The notes: generated by a model not told the origin, from the sequence alone. A DNA stretch of 50,653 nucleotides from Candidatus Zhuqueibacterota bacterium (GCA_013202295.1 JABMRT010000137.1:1-50653); one strand, 5' to 3'; counted from the stretch's first letter, positions 18,255 through 27,225 are shown. Translations and numbers: made by a program.

Positions 18255-19409
18255 ATGAAAAAAGTCCTTACCGGAAATTTTGCAGCCGCTTATGGCGCGA
18301 CTGCCGCGAAAGTGAATGTGATTTCAGCCTATCCGATCACGCCGCAAACCACGATTGTTGAAATCCTCTCTGAAATTGTAGCAGACGGCGAATTGAACGC
18401 CGAGTTCGTGAAAGTGGAGTCAGAGCATTCCGCGCTTGCCTGCTGCATTGGTGCTCAGGCCACCGGAGCGCGTACTTTTACAGCCACATCCTCACAAGGA
18501 CTGGCCTTGATGCATGAATTGATACATTGGGCAGCCCGCGCTCGTTTGCCTATTATTATGGTGAATGTCAATCGTGCAATGGCTCCTGGATGGTCGATTT
18601 GGGCGGATGCGACTGATTCTATTTCCCAGCGCGATACGGGCTGGATCCAAATGTATTGTGAGAATAATCAAGAAGTTTTTGATACGGTTCTGATGTCATA
18701 TAAAATTTCTGAATCTGAATCCGTTATGTTGCCCGCATTGATTAATCTGGATGCCTTCTTTTTATCTCACACCTCGCAGGTGGTGGATCTCTATAATGAA
18801 GCGAGGATCGATCAGTTTTTATCCAAATACGATCCCAAAATCAAGCTGGATGTCGATGACCCTCACGCGTTTGGCGCTTTGACTTCACCGGAGCACTATT
18901 ATGAATTTTCATATAAAATGCATGAAGCACAGATTAATGCCATCCGGGTTATTAAAGAAGTGGGTCAAGAATTTGGGAAGATTTTCGGCCGCACGTACGA
19001 TCTCACTGAATCGTATCGCTGTGATGATGCGGAACTCATCCTTGTGAGTTACGGCACCATCGCCGGTACTGCTAAAGAAGCAGTTGATCAAATGCGGAAT
19101 AGCGGGATTGTTGTGGGTGTGCTTAAGATCAGATACTTCCGTCCTTTTCCGACTGAAGATGTTATAAAAGCGCTTCATCCTGCAAAGAAAGTCGGAGTGA
19201 TTGACCGGGCTGTTTCTTATGGCCAATCCGGCCCGTTTTTCAACGAAATTAGAAGTACCTTATATCACGAATCCACACCTCTTTATGGATTTATTGCCGG
19301 ATTAGGCGGGCGAGATGTATCTACTCATGACATTGAAAACATGGTTGATATCATGCAGAATGATCCTGCACAGGATTTGATTTGGATAGGAGTGAAAAAT
19401 GTCGACTGA
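18255..19409 (+). CDS. porA: 2-oxoacid:ferredoxin oxidoreductase, alpha subunit
   Basis: 384 residues. The N terminus (GNFAAAYGATAAKVNVISAYPITPQTT, in parts GNFAAAYGA and AYPITPQTT) is the pyrimidine-binding domain signature of the alpha subunit, and ATSSQGLALMHELIHWAARARLP matches the conserved CoA-side segment. With beta it forms the thiamine-diphosphate active site. It overlaps the beta gene by 11 bases, which implies coupled translation. Length is normal; no defect is seen. Confidence 0.92.
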   Translation: MKKVLTGNFAAAYGATAAKVNVISAYPITPQTTIVEILSEIVADGELNAEFVKVESEHSALACCIGAQATGARTFTATSSQGLALMHELIHWAARARLPIIMVNVNRAMAPGWSIWADATDSISQRDTGWIQMYCENNQEVFDTVLMSYKISESESVMLPALINLDAFFLSHTSQVVDLYNEARIDQFLSKYDPKIKLDVDDPHAFGALTSPEHYYEFSYKMHEAQINAIRVIKEVGQEFGKIFGRTYDLTESYRCDDAELILVSYGTIAGTAKEAVDQMRNSGIVVGVLKIRYFRPFPTEDVIKALHPAKKVGVIDRAVSYGQSGPFFNEIRSTLYHESTPLYGFIAGLGGRDVSTHDIENMVDIMQNDPAQDLIWIGVKNVD

Positions 19410-20340
19410 GGTCAAAGCTAAGAAACGTTCCATTAAGTTGACATTGCCCGAAGATGAGATTATGTGCCCGGGGCATCTTGCCTGTCAGGGATGTGGCGCC
19501 ACCATAGCAATGCGCTATGCCTTAAAAGCATTGGGTCCGAAAACAATCACTGCAATTCCTGCCTGCTGCTGGGCCGTGATTGATGGCCCTTTCCCATATT
19601 CTGCGGCCAGTATTCCTGTTTATCATTGTGCGTTCGAGACAGCGGCTTCTACGGCATCCGGAATCAGTCATGGATTGTCTTCCCTCGGTAAAACTGACGT
19701 GACGACATTGGCCTGGGCAGGGGATGGTGGAACATTTGATATCGGAATTCAGGCCCTATCTGGTGCTGCTGAACGCGGTGACAACATGATTTATGTGGTG
19801 TATGACAATGAAGCCTATATGAATACTGGAATTCAGCGTTCTTCATCGACACCCCATGGCGCGTGGACAACCACCACACCTGTAAAACATTATAAAAAGG
19901 GTCCAAAGAAGAATATTATGGAAATCATGGTTGCCCATCATATTCCTTACTGTGCGACTGCCAATATTGCTTTTCCTGAAGATTTTGTGAAAAAGCTGCA
20001 GAAGGCAAAAACCATGAAGGGTATGAAGTTTATCCATCTGTATGCGCCATGCCCAACGGGCTGGAAACATCCGCCCCGAAATACAGTAAAAATCGCCCGT
20101 CTGGCTACAGAAACCAATGTGTTTCCGATTTATGAAGTTGAAAATGGAGTATACAAGATCAACAAGCGGATCAAGACTCCCAAGCCGGTCTCGGAATATC
20201 TTAAACTACAGGGTAGATTCCGCCATCTTACTGCGGATGTCATTGATTTCATCCAGCAAGGCGTTAATGATCGGTTGACTCGAATCGAAAAACTTGAACA
20301 AGCATTTGGGGCAAACAGCCAAGATAGTCCAACTTCATAA
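19399..20340 (+). CDS. porB: 2-oxoacid:ferredoxin oxidoreductase, beta (thiamine-diphosphate) subunit
   Basis: 313 residues. CPGHLACQGCGATIAMRYALKAL carries the proximal cluster cysteines (in parts CPGHLACQGCG), and WAGDGGTFDIGIQALSGAAERGDN followed by VVYDNEAYMNTGIQRS is the canonical thiamine-diphosphate and Mg binding fold (GDG...N). Serine/threonine-rich TPHGAWTTTTP after it is typical of PorB. It completes the heterotetramer and is followed after 26 bases by iorA. Confidence 0.93.
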   Translation: MSTEVKAKKRSIKLTLPEDEIMCPGHLACQGCGATIAMRYALKALGPKTITAIPACCWAVIDGPFPYSAASIPVYHCAFETAASTASGISHGLSSLGKTDVTTLAWAGDGGTFDIGIQALSGAAERGDNMIYVVYDNEAYMNTGIQRSSSTPHGAWTTTTPVKHYKKGPKKNIMEIMVAHHIPYCATANIAFPEDFVKKLQKAKTMKGMKFIHLYAPCPTGWKHPPRNTVKIARLATETNVFPIYEVENGVYKINKRIKTPKPVSEYLKLQGRFRHLTADVIDFIQQGVNDRLTRIEKLEQAFGANSQDSPTS

Positions 20341-20366
20341 TCTATAATATTTAACGGCTGACTATA

Positions 20367-22142
20367 ATGAAAGCCATCCTTTCGGGAAATGAAGCGGTTG
20401 CGAGGGGCTGCTATGAAAGCGGTCTTCATATAGCCACAGCCTATCCCGGCACACCCAGTACTGAAATCCTCGAGAACATCACTCAATATCCAGAGATCAA
20501 GGCTCAGTGGGCACCCAATGAGAAGGTCGCTTTTGAGGTCGCCATGGGCGCTTGCTTCGAAGGCGCACGCACTTTGGTTGCCATGAAGCATGTGGGATTA
20601 AACGTGGCTGCTGATCCTTTCATGTCCGTCAGTCTGATCGGCGCTCCGGGTGGATTGATCGTGGTGACTGCGGATGATCCGGGCATGCACTCATCTCAAA
20701 ATGAACAGGATAACCGTACATACGCCAAATTCGCGGGATATCCCTGTTTTGAGCCTGCGGACAGTCAGGAATCTAAAGATTTTATAGCTGAGGCCCTGCG
20801 AATCAGCATAGAGTATGATGTCCCTGTTTTGTATCGGATGACCACACGCATTTGTCATTCAAAAGGGATAGTTGAATTGGGTGACCGTGTTGATTATCCA
20901 ATCTCAGGATTTCAGCCTGATCCCAAGAAATTTGTGGTGCTGCCCGCGCACGCACGGGTTCGCCGACATTGGGCACTCGAACGGCTGCATCGACTCACAG
21001 AATACGCTGAAATTACTCCTTTGAATACAATTGAGACAGGATCACGGCCCATTGGTGTGATCACAAACGGTATATCCTATCAGTACGTCTGTGAGATCAT
21101 GCCGGATGTTTCTATTCTCAAATTAGGCGTCTCTTATCCTTTGCCCATGCAAAAGATCCAGCAATTCGCGCAAAGTGTGGATCAACTCTTTGTGATTGAA
21201 GAACTTGAGCCGTTTATTGAGGATCAAATCCTTGCTGCGGGAATAGCCTGTCAGGGAAAGCAGTTTTGGCCAACAACCGGTGAGTTTACGCCTGATATTG
21301 TCCAAATTGGATTTGTCAAAGCTGGAGTTTTAAAAGAGACCTCCGCATTTGTAAAACCTGAAGAGGTTATTGCCCGTCCACCGATCTTTTGTCCAGGATG
21401 CCCGCATCGGGCTGTATACGTGGCTCTAAACAAGTTGAAGGCCACGGTCTCATCTGACATCGGATGTTATACTTTAGGTGCTCTACCGCCCTTGAGCGCG
21501 ACGGATACATGCGTAGAGATGGGCGCGTCCATCGGTGTGGCTGTGGGCATGGCCACGGCGCGTGGCAGCGGCAAGGGAATTGTCGCCACGATTGGGGATT
21601 CCACGTTCATGCACTCAGGTATGACTGGATTGCTCAACGCGGTGACTCAAAACGCGGGGATTACAGTGGTAATCCTGGATAACAGCATTACAGCCATGAC
21701 AGGCGGTCAGCATCATCCGGGAACGGGCAAGAATCTGGATGGTCGCAGCTCCAAACCTGTAGAATTTGCGAAACTCTGCCAATCCCTCGGTGTAGATCGA
21801 ATCAAGGTCATTGATCCATACGATCTCATACAGACTCAGGAAGTACTTAAAGCTGAAATGGAAACCGACACACTGTCCGTTGTCCTCACCAATCGTCCCT
21901 GTGCGCTTTATCCGCCTGAAAACCGTAAAAAAGTCCTTCAGGTTCCGTTTCATGTGAACACGGATGTGTGTATCGGGTGTCACGCCTGTTTCCGTGTCAG
22001 CTGTCCCGCGATCAGTGAGGCTGACACGAAAACAAAAAAAGGACTCACGCAATCCTGTATCGATCCCCAGCTCTGTACTGGTTGCTCGGTTTGCGCGCAG
22101 GTCTGTCCGGTTCAAGCGATTCAGCGGGTGAACCATGAGTGA
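20367..22142 (+). CDS. iorA: Indolepyruvate ferredoxin oxidoreductase, alpha subunit
   Basis: 591 residues, the expected size for IorA. An N-terminal PFOR-like domain (GNEAVARGCYESGLHIATAYPGTPSTEI in parts), a thiamine-diphosphate domain near 355-480 (CPGCPHRAVY, IGDSTFMHSGMTGLLNAV, ILDNSITAMTGGQHHPG) and a C-terminal pair of cluster motifs (CIGCHACFRVSCPAI and CTGCSVCAQVCPVQAI) are in order. It oxidises aryl pyruvates from Trp, Phe and Tyr to aryl-acetyl-CoA with ferredoxin reduction. It overlaps iorB by eight bases. Confidence 0.94.
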   Translation: MKAILSGNEAVARGCYESGLHIATAYPGTPSTEILENITQYPEIKAQWAPNEKVAFEVAMGACFEGARTLVAMKHVGLNVAADPFMSVSLIGAPGGLIVVTADDPGMHSSQNEQDNRTYAKFAGYPCFEPADSQESKDFIAEALRISIEYDVPVLYRMTTRICHSKGIVELGDRVDYPISGFQPDPKKFVVLPAHARVRRHWALERLHRLTEYAEITPLNTIETGSRPIGVITNGISYQYVCEIMPDVSILKLGVSYPLPMQKIQQFAQSVDQLFVIEELEPFIEDQILAAGIACQGKQFWPTTGEFTPDIVQIGFVKAGVLKETSAFVKPEEVIARPPIFCPGCPHRAVYVALNKLKATVSSDIGCYTLGALPPLSATDTCVEMGASIGVAVGMATARGSGKGIVATIGDSTFMHSGMTGLLNAVTQNAGITVVILDNSITAMTGGQHHPGTGKNLDGRSSKPVEFAKLCQSLGVDRIKVIDPYDLIQTQEVLKAEMETDTLSVVLTNRPCALYPPENRKKVLQVPFHVNTDVCIGCHACFRVSCPAISEADTKTKKGLTQSCIDPQLCTGCSVCAQVCPVQAIQRVNHE

Positions 22143-22725
22143 GATTAAAAACATCCTGCTCGTCGGTGTAGGTGGACAGGGCGTGCTGCTTGCGAGTGAA
22201 TTGCTCTCGGACGCGGCATTCAAGTCTGATTTTGATGTGAAAAAGAGTGAAGTGCACGGCATGGCGCAGCGAGGTGGCGTTGTATCCAGTCATGTGCGCT
22301 TTGGTGAAAAAGTCCACTCACCATTGATCCCGCAAGGGGATTGTGATGTGATGCTCGCCTTTGAGCAGGCTGAGGCGTTGCGCTGGCTGCATTTTATGAA
22401 ATCCTCAGGCGTGGTCATTGTGAATCAGCGTGTTTGGGTGCCGCCTATCGCTTTGATGAAAGGTTTCGAATATCCTCAAGATCCACTGGGAATGGTGCAG
22501 GAGCGTATGCAACGCGTTCTCAAAATCAATGCACAGCAGATGGCTGAGGATTTGGGTAATCCCAAAGTTGAAAATACACTTCTCCTGGGCACACTTTCCA
22601 CAGTTATTGAACTCCCCGTAACTATTTGGCAGGATGTCATCCGTGCTCGCGTACCCAAAGGCACGGACGCACTCAATTTGCGCGCGTTTGAGCTCGGCCT
22701 GCAATCCGTGACCGGGGAGAAGTAG
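22135..22725 (+). CDS. iorB: Indolepyruvate ferredoxin oxidoreductase, beta subunit
   Basis: 196 residues of the IorB family, related to POR gamma: NILLVGVGGQGVLLASELLSDAA at the N terminus and SEVHGMAQRGGVVSSHVRFG immediately after, which is the IorB hallmark. It partners IorA in aryl-pyruvate oxidation. Its start overlaps the iorA end, and butyrate kinase follows after five bases, tying aryl/acyl-CoA formation to substrate-level phosphorylation. Confidence 0.93.
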   Translation: MSEIKNILLVGVGGQGVLLASELLSDAAFKSDFDVKKSEVHGMAQRGGVVSSHVRFGEKVHSPLIPQGDCDVMLAFEQAEALRWLHFMKSSGVVIVNQRVWVPPIALMKGFEYPQDPLGMVQERMQRVLKINAQQMAEDLGNPKVENTLLLGTLSTVIELPVTIWQDVIRARVPKGTDALNLRAFELGLQSVTGEK

Positions 22726-22730
22726 ACTCC

Positions 22731-23795
22731 ATGTTTCGCATTCTCGTGATTAATCCCGGCTCTACTTCCACAAAACTTGCATTATACGAAGATCAAATCC
22801 CGGTTTGGACCGAGCGCATCCCATATACCTCCGAAGACTTGGCTCCATTTCACAATGTATTGGATCAACTTCCCAAACGAAAGGCGGATATTCTTGGATT
22901 ACTGGAGGATAAATCATTAGATTTAAATACTTTGTCTGCGATTGCGGCACGGGGTGGGCCGTTCAAACCTCTCGAAAGCGGTACATATCGAATTACTTCC
23001 GAAGTTATTGATGACATCAGGAATGAAAATGTTCAAGCTGATCATGTATCTAACCTGGCTTCGTTGATTGCGTATGATCTGACGCGTGACACCAATATCC
23101 CTGCATTCTTTGTTGATCCAGTCTGTGTGGACGAAATGGAACCATTGGCGCGTTTTTCAGGGATTCCGGATCTGGAGCGTAAAAGTTTGTTGCACGCTTT
23201 AAACGTCAAGGCTGTAGCGCGGAAAACATCCGAAAAAATGGGCAAACCGCTGGATTCTCTGAATCTGGTCATCGTGCATTTGGGAGGGGGAATCACAATC
23301 TGTCCGCTTAAAAAAGGACGGATTATTGATGTAAACAATGCCAATGAAGAAGGCCCGTTTTCCCCTGAACGATCCGGATCATTGCCAGTGAGTTCCTTTC
23401 TGAGACTTTGTTTCAGTCAAAAATATACGCAATCCGAGTTGAAGCGGAGAATCAATAGGCAGGGAGGAATAACCGCATATCTTCAAACCAATGATTTAAA
23501 AGAGGTTGAGCAGCGTATACAGAATGGAGATTCTTTAGCAAAGTCAGTGCTTGAGGCCATGGCTTATCAGATCGCAAAGGAGATCGGGGCCATGTCCACC
23601 GTCCTTTTAGGAAAAGTGGATGGTATTGTGATTACCGGAGGCGGTGCGAATTGTAAATTACTCACAGACTGGATCACGGAGCGGGTTCAATTCATTGCTC
23701 CAATCAACCTGTTTCAAGGTGAATTTGAGATGGAAGCGCTCGCAATGGGAGTTTTGCGTGTTTTAAAAAATGAAGATGAGGTGAAAGTTTATTAG
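22731..23795 (+). CDS. buk: Butyrate kinase (first copy)
   Basis: 354 residues of the acetate/butyrate kinase (ASKHA) family. VINPGSTSTKLALYE is the N-terminal phosphate-binding loop, DPVCVDEMEPLARFSGIP the butyrate-kinase signature, and VIVHLGGGITICPLKKGRIIDVNN and PFSPERSGSLP the adenosine and substrate segments. It makes ATP and a carboxylic acid from acyl-phosphate. Its stop (TAG) is followed directly by the ATG of the second kinase with no gap. The two copies are clearly paralogous but well diverged, which suggests different acyl chains. Confidence 0.93.
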   Translation: MFRILVINPGSTSTKLALYEDQIPVWTERIPYTSEDLAPFHNVLDQLPKRKADILGLLEDKSLDLNTLSAIAARGGPFKPLESGTYRITSEVIDDIRNENVQADHVSNLASLIAYDLTRDTNIPAFFVDPVCVDEMEPLARFSGIPDLERKSLLHALNVKAVARKTSEKMGKPLDSLNLVIVHLGGGITICPLKKGRIIDVNNANEEGPFSPERSGSLPVSSFLRLCFSQKYTQSELKRRINRQGGITAYLQTNDLKEVEQRIQNGDSLAKSVLEAMAYQIAKEIGAMSTVLLGKVDGIVITGGGANCKLLTDWITERVQFIAPINLFQGEFEMEALAMGVLRVLKNEDEVKVY

Positions 23796-24872
23796 ATGAA
23801 AAATAAATCGAATTACATTCTTGTGATTAATCCGGGGTCTACATCCATGAAAGTGGCTGTTTTTCAGAATGATAAGGAATGCACAAGTGAGAGTATTTCG
23901 CATTCAGAAGATGAAATTCGTCAATACGCGCATATCACCGATCAATTTCATTTTCGGTATCAGGTGATCCGCGATTTTTTGGATAAATCAGACTATTCTC
24001 ACATTCAGTTCGATGCTGTGGTGGGTCGGGGAGGCTTGCTCCGGCCAATCCAGGGGGGCACGTACGCGATTAATGAAAAGATGCTGAATGATTTACGATC
24101 CGCAAAACGGGGTGAACATGCCTCAAACTTGGGCGGATTACTTGCACATGAGATGGCTAAATTAGACAAAGTCCCTGCCTATATCGTCGATCCGGTTGTG
24201 GTAGATGAAATGGAGCCTGTGGCCCGTTTAAGCGGTATTCCTGAAATTGAGCGCCGTAGTATCTTCCATGCATTGAATCAGCGTGCTGTGGCGTTTAAAG
24301 CGGCCAAAGAGCTGAATTTGGCGTATGAAGAGGCCAATCTCATCGTGGCGCATCTGGGAGGCGGAATTACCATAGGATGCCATCAGAAGGGGCGTGTGAT
24401 TGATGTGAACAACGGACTGAACGGCGATGGCCCATTTTCACCTGAAAGAGCCGGTGGCCTGCCTGCTGGAGCGCTTGTGGATCTCTGTTTTTCCGGTAAA
24501 ATGACTCAGTCGGAAATCCAAAAGGCGTTGACGGGTCAAGGCGGATTGGTTCGTTATCTGAAAACAAAGGATTTACGTGAGGTGAAAAAGCGCATTAAGA
24601 AAGGAGATGAGCATGCCAAACTGGTGTATGATGCGATGGGATATCAGATTGTCAAGATGATCGGCAGTATGGCGGCTGTGTTGAACGGGAAAGTCGATGC
24701 GGTTGTACTCACTGGCGGGCTTGCCCATGATAATGATCTGGTCGATGAAATCACTGAAGCGTTAGACTGGATCGGTTCTGTGATTGTGTATCCCGGTGAG
24801 CAGGAGATGCAGGCGTTGGCTGAAGGGGCTTTGAGAGTGCTGAGGAGTGAGGAGAAGGTGAAGATTTATTAA
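23796..24872 (+). CDS. buk: Butyrate kinase (second copy)
   Basis: 358 residues, a paralogue of the preceding gene with the same motifs (VINPGSTSMKVAVFQ, DPVVVDEMEPVARLSGIP, VAHLGGGITIGCHQKGRVIDVNN, PFSPERAGGLPAG). The conserved segment LSGIPEIERRSIFHALNQRAVAFK is the textbook butyrate kinase form. It follows the first copy without spacer. Its 3' part (24763-24796, encoding DWIGSVIVYPG) recurs in degenerate form at 25406-25439 and, more weakly, at 28419-28444, so the region behind this gene has been a repeated insertion target. Confidence 0.94.
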   Translation: MKNKSNYILVINPGSTSMKVAVFQNDKECTSESISHSEDEIRQYAHITDQFHFRYQVIRDFLDKSDYSHIQFDAVVGRGGLLRPIQGGTYAINEKMLNDLRSAKRGEHASNLGGLLAHEMAKLDKVPAYIVDPVVVDEMEPVARLSGIPEIERRSIFHALNQRAVAFKAAKELNLAYEEANLIVAHLGGGITIGCHQKGRVIDVNNGLNGDGPFSPERAGGLPAGALVDLCFSGKMTQSEIQKALTGQGGLVRYLKTKDLREVKKRIKKGDEHAKLVYDAMGYQIVKMIGSMAAVLNGKVDAVVLTGGLAHDNDLVDEITEALDWIGSVIVYPGEQEMQALAEGALRVLRSEEKVKIY

Positions 24873-24900
24873 TGCTTATCCAAAAAGAGAGAGGGAAGCC

Positions 24901-25374
24901 ATGAAGAATTTAATCACAGTAATCATTGGAATTGCAATTTTGATGAGCAGTTGCACTCAGGTGGTAGACATCGCTGTTGAAGAAGCAAAGGTCAATACTG
25001 TCATTGATCAATCTACTGAGGTGGTAAAAGCTGAAGATATGGACTTGTTTTCCAAAGTTTTTGCTCAAGACGCTGACATGATCGTTTTCGGTACTGATTC
25101 ACCTGAACGGGCTGTTGGATATGAAGCTTTAAAAGAGTTAGTACAGAAACAGTTTGAAGAAACTGAAAGCACAAAGATTTCCGCAAAGGATCGCATTATC
25201 AAAGTTCACGATTCAGGCCGGGTTGCCTGGTTTTCTGAAGTGATTGATTGGGAAATCGAAGCTGAAGGCCAAACCGTGAAGCTGGAAGGTGTCAGAGGCA
25301 CTGGTATTCTTGAGAATCGAAATGGCAACTGGGTGATTGTGCAGTTGCATTATTCGCTTCCTGCGGGGGGATGA
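24901..25374 (+). CDS. NTF2/SnoaL-like lipoprotein
   Basis: 157 residues with a strong ribosome site (GAGAGGGAAG). MKNLITVIIGIAILMSSCTQ is a lipoprotein leader with lipobox MSSC. The rest reads as a SnoaL/DUF4440-type NTF2 fold: a helix with DMDLFSKVFAQDADMIVFGTD, then SGRVAWFSEVIDWEIE and a final strand NGNWVIVQLHYSLP. Such domains bind small ligands or act as ketosteroid-isomerase-like enzymes; no specific function can be given. It is an insertion candidate, since a degenerate copy of the 3' end of the upstream kinase lies directly behind it. Confidence 0.78.
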   Translation: MKNLITVIIGIAILMSSCTQVVDIAVEEAKVNTVIDQSTEVVKAEDMDLFSKVFAQDADMIVFGTDSPERAVGYEALKELVQKQFEETESTKISAKDRIIKVHDSGRVAWFSEVIDWEIEAEGQTVKLEGVRGTGILENRNGNWVIVQLHYSLPAGG

Positions 25375-25391
25375 ACAGCTCGGTATTTAAC

Positions 25392-25440
25392 CTGGTCGTA
25401 GGTTGTAGACTGGATCGTATTTGTGATTGTGTGTCCCGAG
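25392..25440 (+). pseudogene. Degenerate copy of butyrate kinase 3' segment
   Basis: Bases 25406-25439 match 24763-24796 of the second butyrate kinase at 29 of 34 positions, in the same codon frame (DWI..VIV.P.E). Seven more bases upstream (CTGGTCG at 25392) match 24738-24744 with a deletion between. The similarity stops near 25440. The NTF2-like gene lies between the intact kinase and this remnant. Confidence 0.7.
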
Positions 25441-25442
25441 TG

Positions 25443-25503
25443 CATGTCATTTCCGGACATGATAGATATTCTGTCCAATAGTTATCGGCTATCTAATATA
25501 ACG
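25443..25503 (+). repeat. 61-base repeat, copy A, ending at an integron-type G|TT site
   Basis: About 82% identical to 28449-28509 and about 70% to 27271-27331. All three are 61 bases from ATGTCATTTCC to the G of GTTA. An internal stem GGACA...TGTCC is kept by compensating changes. The right end reads CTAATATAACGTTA, like the R' end of an attC site, and the cassette gene starts 18 bases further on. No convincing R'' partner was found for this copy. Confidence 0.65.
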
Positions 25504-25521
25504 TTATATCACGGTAAAATC

Positions 25522-26055
25522 ATGACAAACTATGTGTATATCGCTCAGAGTTTGGACGGCTTTATTGCCGGCCCCAATGGTGAATTAGATTGGTTGGAAA
25601 ATATCGACAATCCAGAACAAAGTGATTTTGGTTTTTCAGCCTTCATGGGCACAATTGACGCTTTAGTCATGGGTAAAAATACTTTTGAAAAAGTCCTTTC
25701 GTTTGGAATGTGGCCCTATGATAAACCCGTTTTTGTAGCTAGTAGCTCATTATCTGTATTGCCATCAAGCGTTGAAGGAAAAGCATTTTTACTTAAGGGC
25801 ACTCCCAAGGACATGATTACAGGGTTACATAAAAAGGGGTATGCAAACTTATATATAGATGGCGGGGCTGTAATCCAAAACTTTTTAAGAGAAGACTTAA
25901 TCGACGAACTTATAGTTTCAACTATTCCAGTATTGCTTGGTGAAGGTATCCCGTTATTTGGTTATTTGCCGAAGCAAGTACAGCTTAAATTAGTTTGCTC
26001 AGAAGTACTGTTAAATCAGTTGGTAAAAACACGTTATCAAGTAAAGAAGGCATAA
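25522..26055 (+). CDS. Dihydrofolate reductase-family protein (RibD C-terminal domain), cassette gene
   Basis: 177 residues from ATG 25522. An in-frame upstream extension from 25423 runs through the kinase remnant and the 61-base repeat, so it was rejected. YVYIAQSLDGFIAGPNGELDWL opens the reductase fold, DALVMGKNTFEKVL is the nucleotide-side motif and YANLYIDGGAVIQNFLREDLIDELIVSTIPVLLGEGIPLF (in parts YIDGGA, LIDEL, PVLLGEGIPLF) is the RibD_C signature. It is an NADPH-dependent reductase of unknown substrate. The stop codon lies inside the R'' box of the attC site that follows, as is normal for integron cassettes. Confidence 0.83.
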   Translation: MTNYVYIAQSLDGFIAGPNGELDWLENIDNPEQSDFGFSAFMGTIDALVMGKNTFEKVLSFGMWPYDKPVFVASSSLSVLPSSVEGKAFLLKGTPKDMITGLHKKGYANLYIDGGAVIQNFLREDLIDELIVSTIPVLLGEGIPLFGYLPKQVQLKLVCSEVLLNQLVKTRYQVKKA

Positions 26056-26115
26056 CCAATTGTTCCACTGGAACCCCGCAAACAGCGCGGGCCAGTGAAC
26101 GCCATGTTATGTGTA
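26046..26115 (+). repeat. attC recombination site (integron cassette boundary)
   Basis: The site has the full attC architecture. The R'' box GGCATAAC (26048-26055) pairs over its last six bases with R' GTTATGTG (26106-26113). Between them are an unpaired spacer (CAATT against GCCAT), an L''/L' pair GTTC/GAAC with one extra-helical C, then CACTGG/CCAGTG and CCCGC/GCGGG closing on an AAACAG loop. Cleavage would fall between G26106 and T26107. Recognition is by structure; no sequence search was possible. Confidence 0.82.
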
Positions 26116-26145
26116 AAATAATAATCAAATATTTGTAGGGTAGAA

Positions 26146-27225
26146 ATGAATTTAAGAAACACATTGGCAGTCGCGCTCCTATTAGTACTTCTACTAAGCA
26201 ATTTCTCGAAAGCTACCCAAAACAGTTCCTGCAATTTACCCGATTCAATTGACATCTTTATACTCGAAGAGGCAAATCATATTTGGGATGCTTTCGGAAA
26301 AGATATCTGGCAAGGTTTTGATATCGATGATATTTCAATTTTACTTTTCCAGTCTTCTGATCAACAGTGGTTACTAAATCATCCAAATTCACCCGATGAT
26401 TTTCGCAATACAAATTATCTTAACTATTCTATTTCGATTCAATGTTCTGACTGTGAACCATTGTGGAATTACACTTCTGCTACCATATGGCCATTATATG
26501 GCAGTTGGACTACAATTCTGCCTACACATTCGGCGTGGAAATTATTTTGTGAACAACGTCATATACCTGGTTCTATATTCACGCCAGATAAATTGGTCTT
26601 GATATCATTGCACGAACGATTTCACGCGTTTCAGATGCGATGGCTCGAAGAGGACTTCAAGAATTTACTCAAAATCTCTACTTTTAATTCTCCTCCGGAA
26701 TCAAGAGAGGAAATCCTGTTAGATATCTCCGATCAATCTGAGCAGGCTGTTCTTTGTATTAAAGAGCAACAAGCCCTGTTCCAGGCTTATGTTGAGAAAG
26801 ATGCACTGATTTCCCAAAAAGATATTTCAGAATTTTTAAAGTTTAGAAATCAGAGATTAATGCTCATGAATGAGAAGGAAATTGAAACAGAAAATTTTAT
26901 GGAGTTGATTGAAGGAACAGCCCAATATATTGAGTTTCAATTGGCAGAATATCTTCAAAATGGTTATCAATCGCTCGATACTATCAATAATCATCCTGAA
27001 TTTCAAAATTATAAGAATGCAGCAGATTCACCAAACTTATCAATAAATAATGCTAAGAATGGAATATTAGAATCCAGCAGAGTCTACACAACTGGCACGC
27101 TTATGTGTCTTTTAATGGATCGTTATTCTAAAGACAAGTGGCAAATAGAACTATTTAAAAATTACCATGATAACAAAGTAAATCTTAGCAATTTGTTAGC
27201 AAACAGCATAGTGTTAGCACAATAA
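26146..27225 (+). CDS. Secreted zincin-like metallopeptidase (HEXXH), cassette gene
   Basis: 359 residues. MNLRNTLAVALLLVLLLSNFSKA is a Sec signal peptide. HERFH (H156-E-R-F-H160) is a HEXXH zinc site preceded by a hydrophobic strand (DKLVLISL), and ELIEGTAQYIEF about 95 residues later offers the glutamate third ligand (E256-G-x-A-x-Y). That layout is typical of gluzincins; the exact family is not recognised. The gene is AT-rich compared with the flanking operon. Its last codons (VLAQ and stop) fall in a 24-base sequence repeated at 27831, so the 3' end may have been altered by insertion of the next element. Confidence 0.62.
   Translation: MNLRNTLAVALLLVLLLSNFSKATQNSSCNLPDSIDIFILEEANHIWDAFGKDIWQGFDIDDISILLFQSSDQQWLLNHPNSPDDFRNTNYLNYSISIQCSDCEPLWNYTSATIWPLYGSWTTILPTHSAWKLFCEQRHIPGSIFTPDKLVLISLHERFHAFQMRWLEEDFKNLLKISTFNSPPESREEILLDISDQSEQAVLCIKEQQALFQAYVEKDALISQKDISEFLKFRNQRLMLMNEKEIETENFMELIEGTAQYIEFQLAEYLQNGYQSLDTINNHPEFQNYKNAADSPNLSINNAKNGILESSRVYTTGTLMCLLMDRYSKDKWQIELFKNYHDNKVNLSNLLANSIVLAQ

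Noticed and set aside
21615-22262. 215-codon minus-strand frame over iorA/iorB
   Set aside because: No domain, and both plus-strand genes under it are certain.
25423-25521. N-terminal extension of the DHFR-family gene
   Set aside because: It would translate the kinase remnant and the 61-base repeat; the conserved fold starts at ATG 25522.
24873-25521. Integron integrase expected at the head of the array
   Set aside because: No tyrosine recombinase reading frame is present here or elsewhere in the window.
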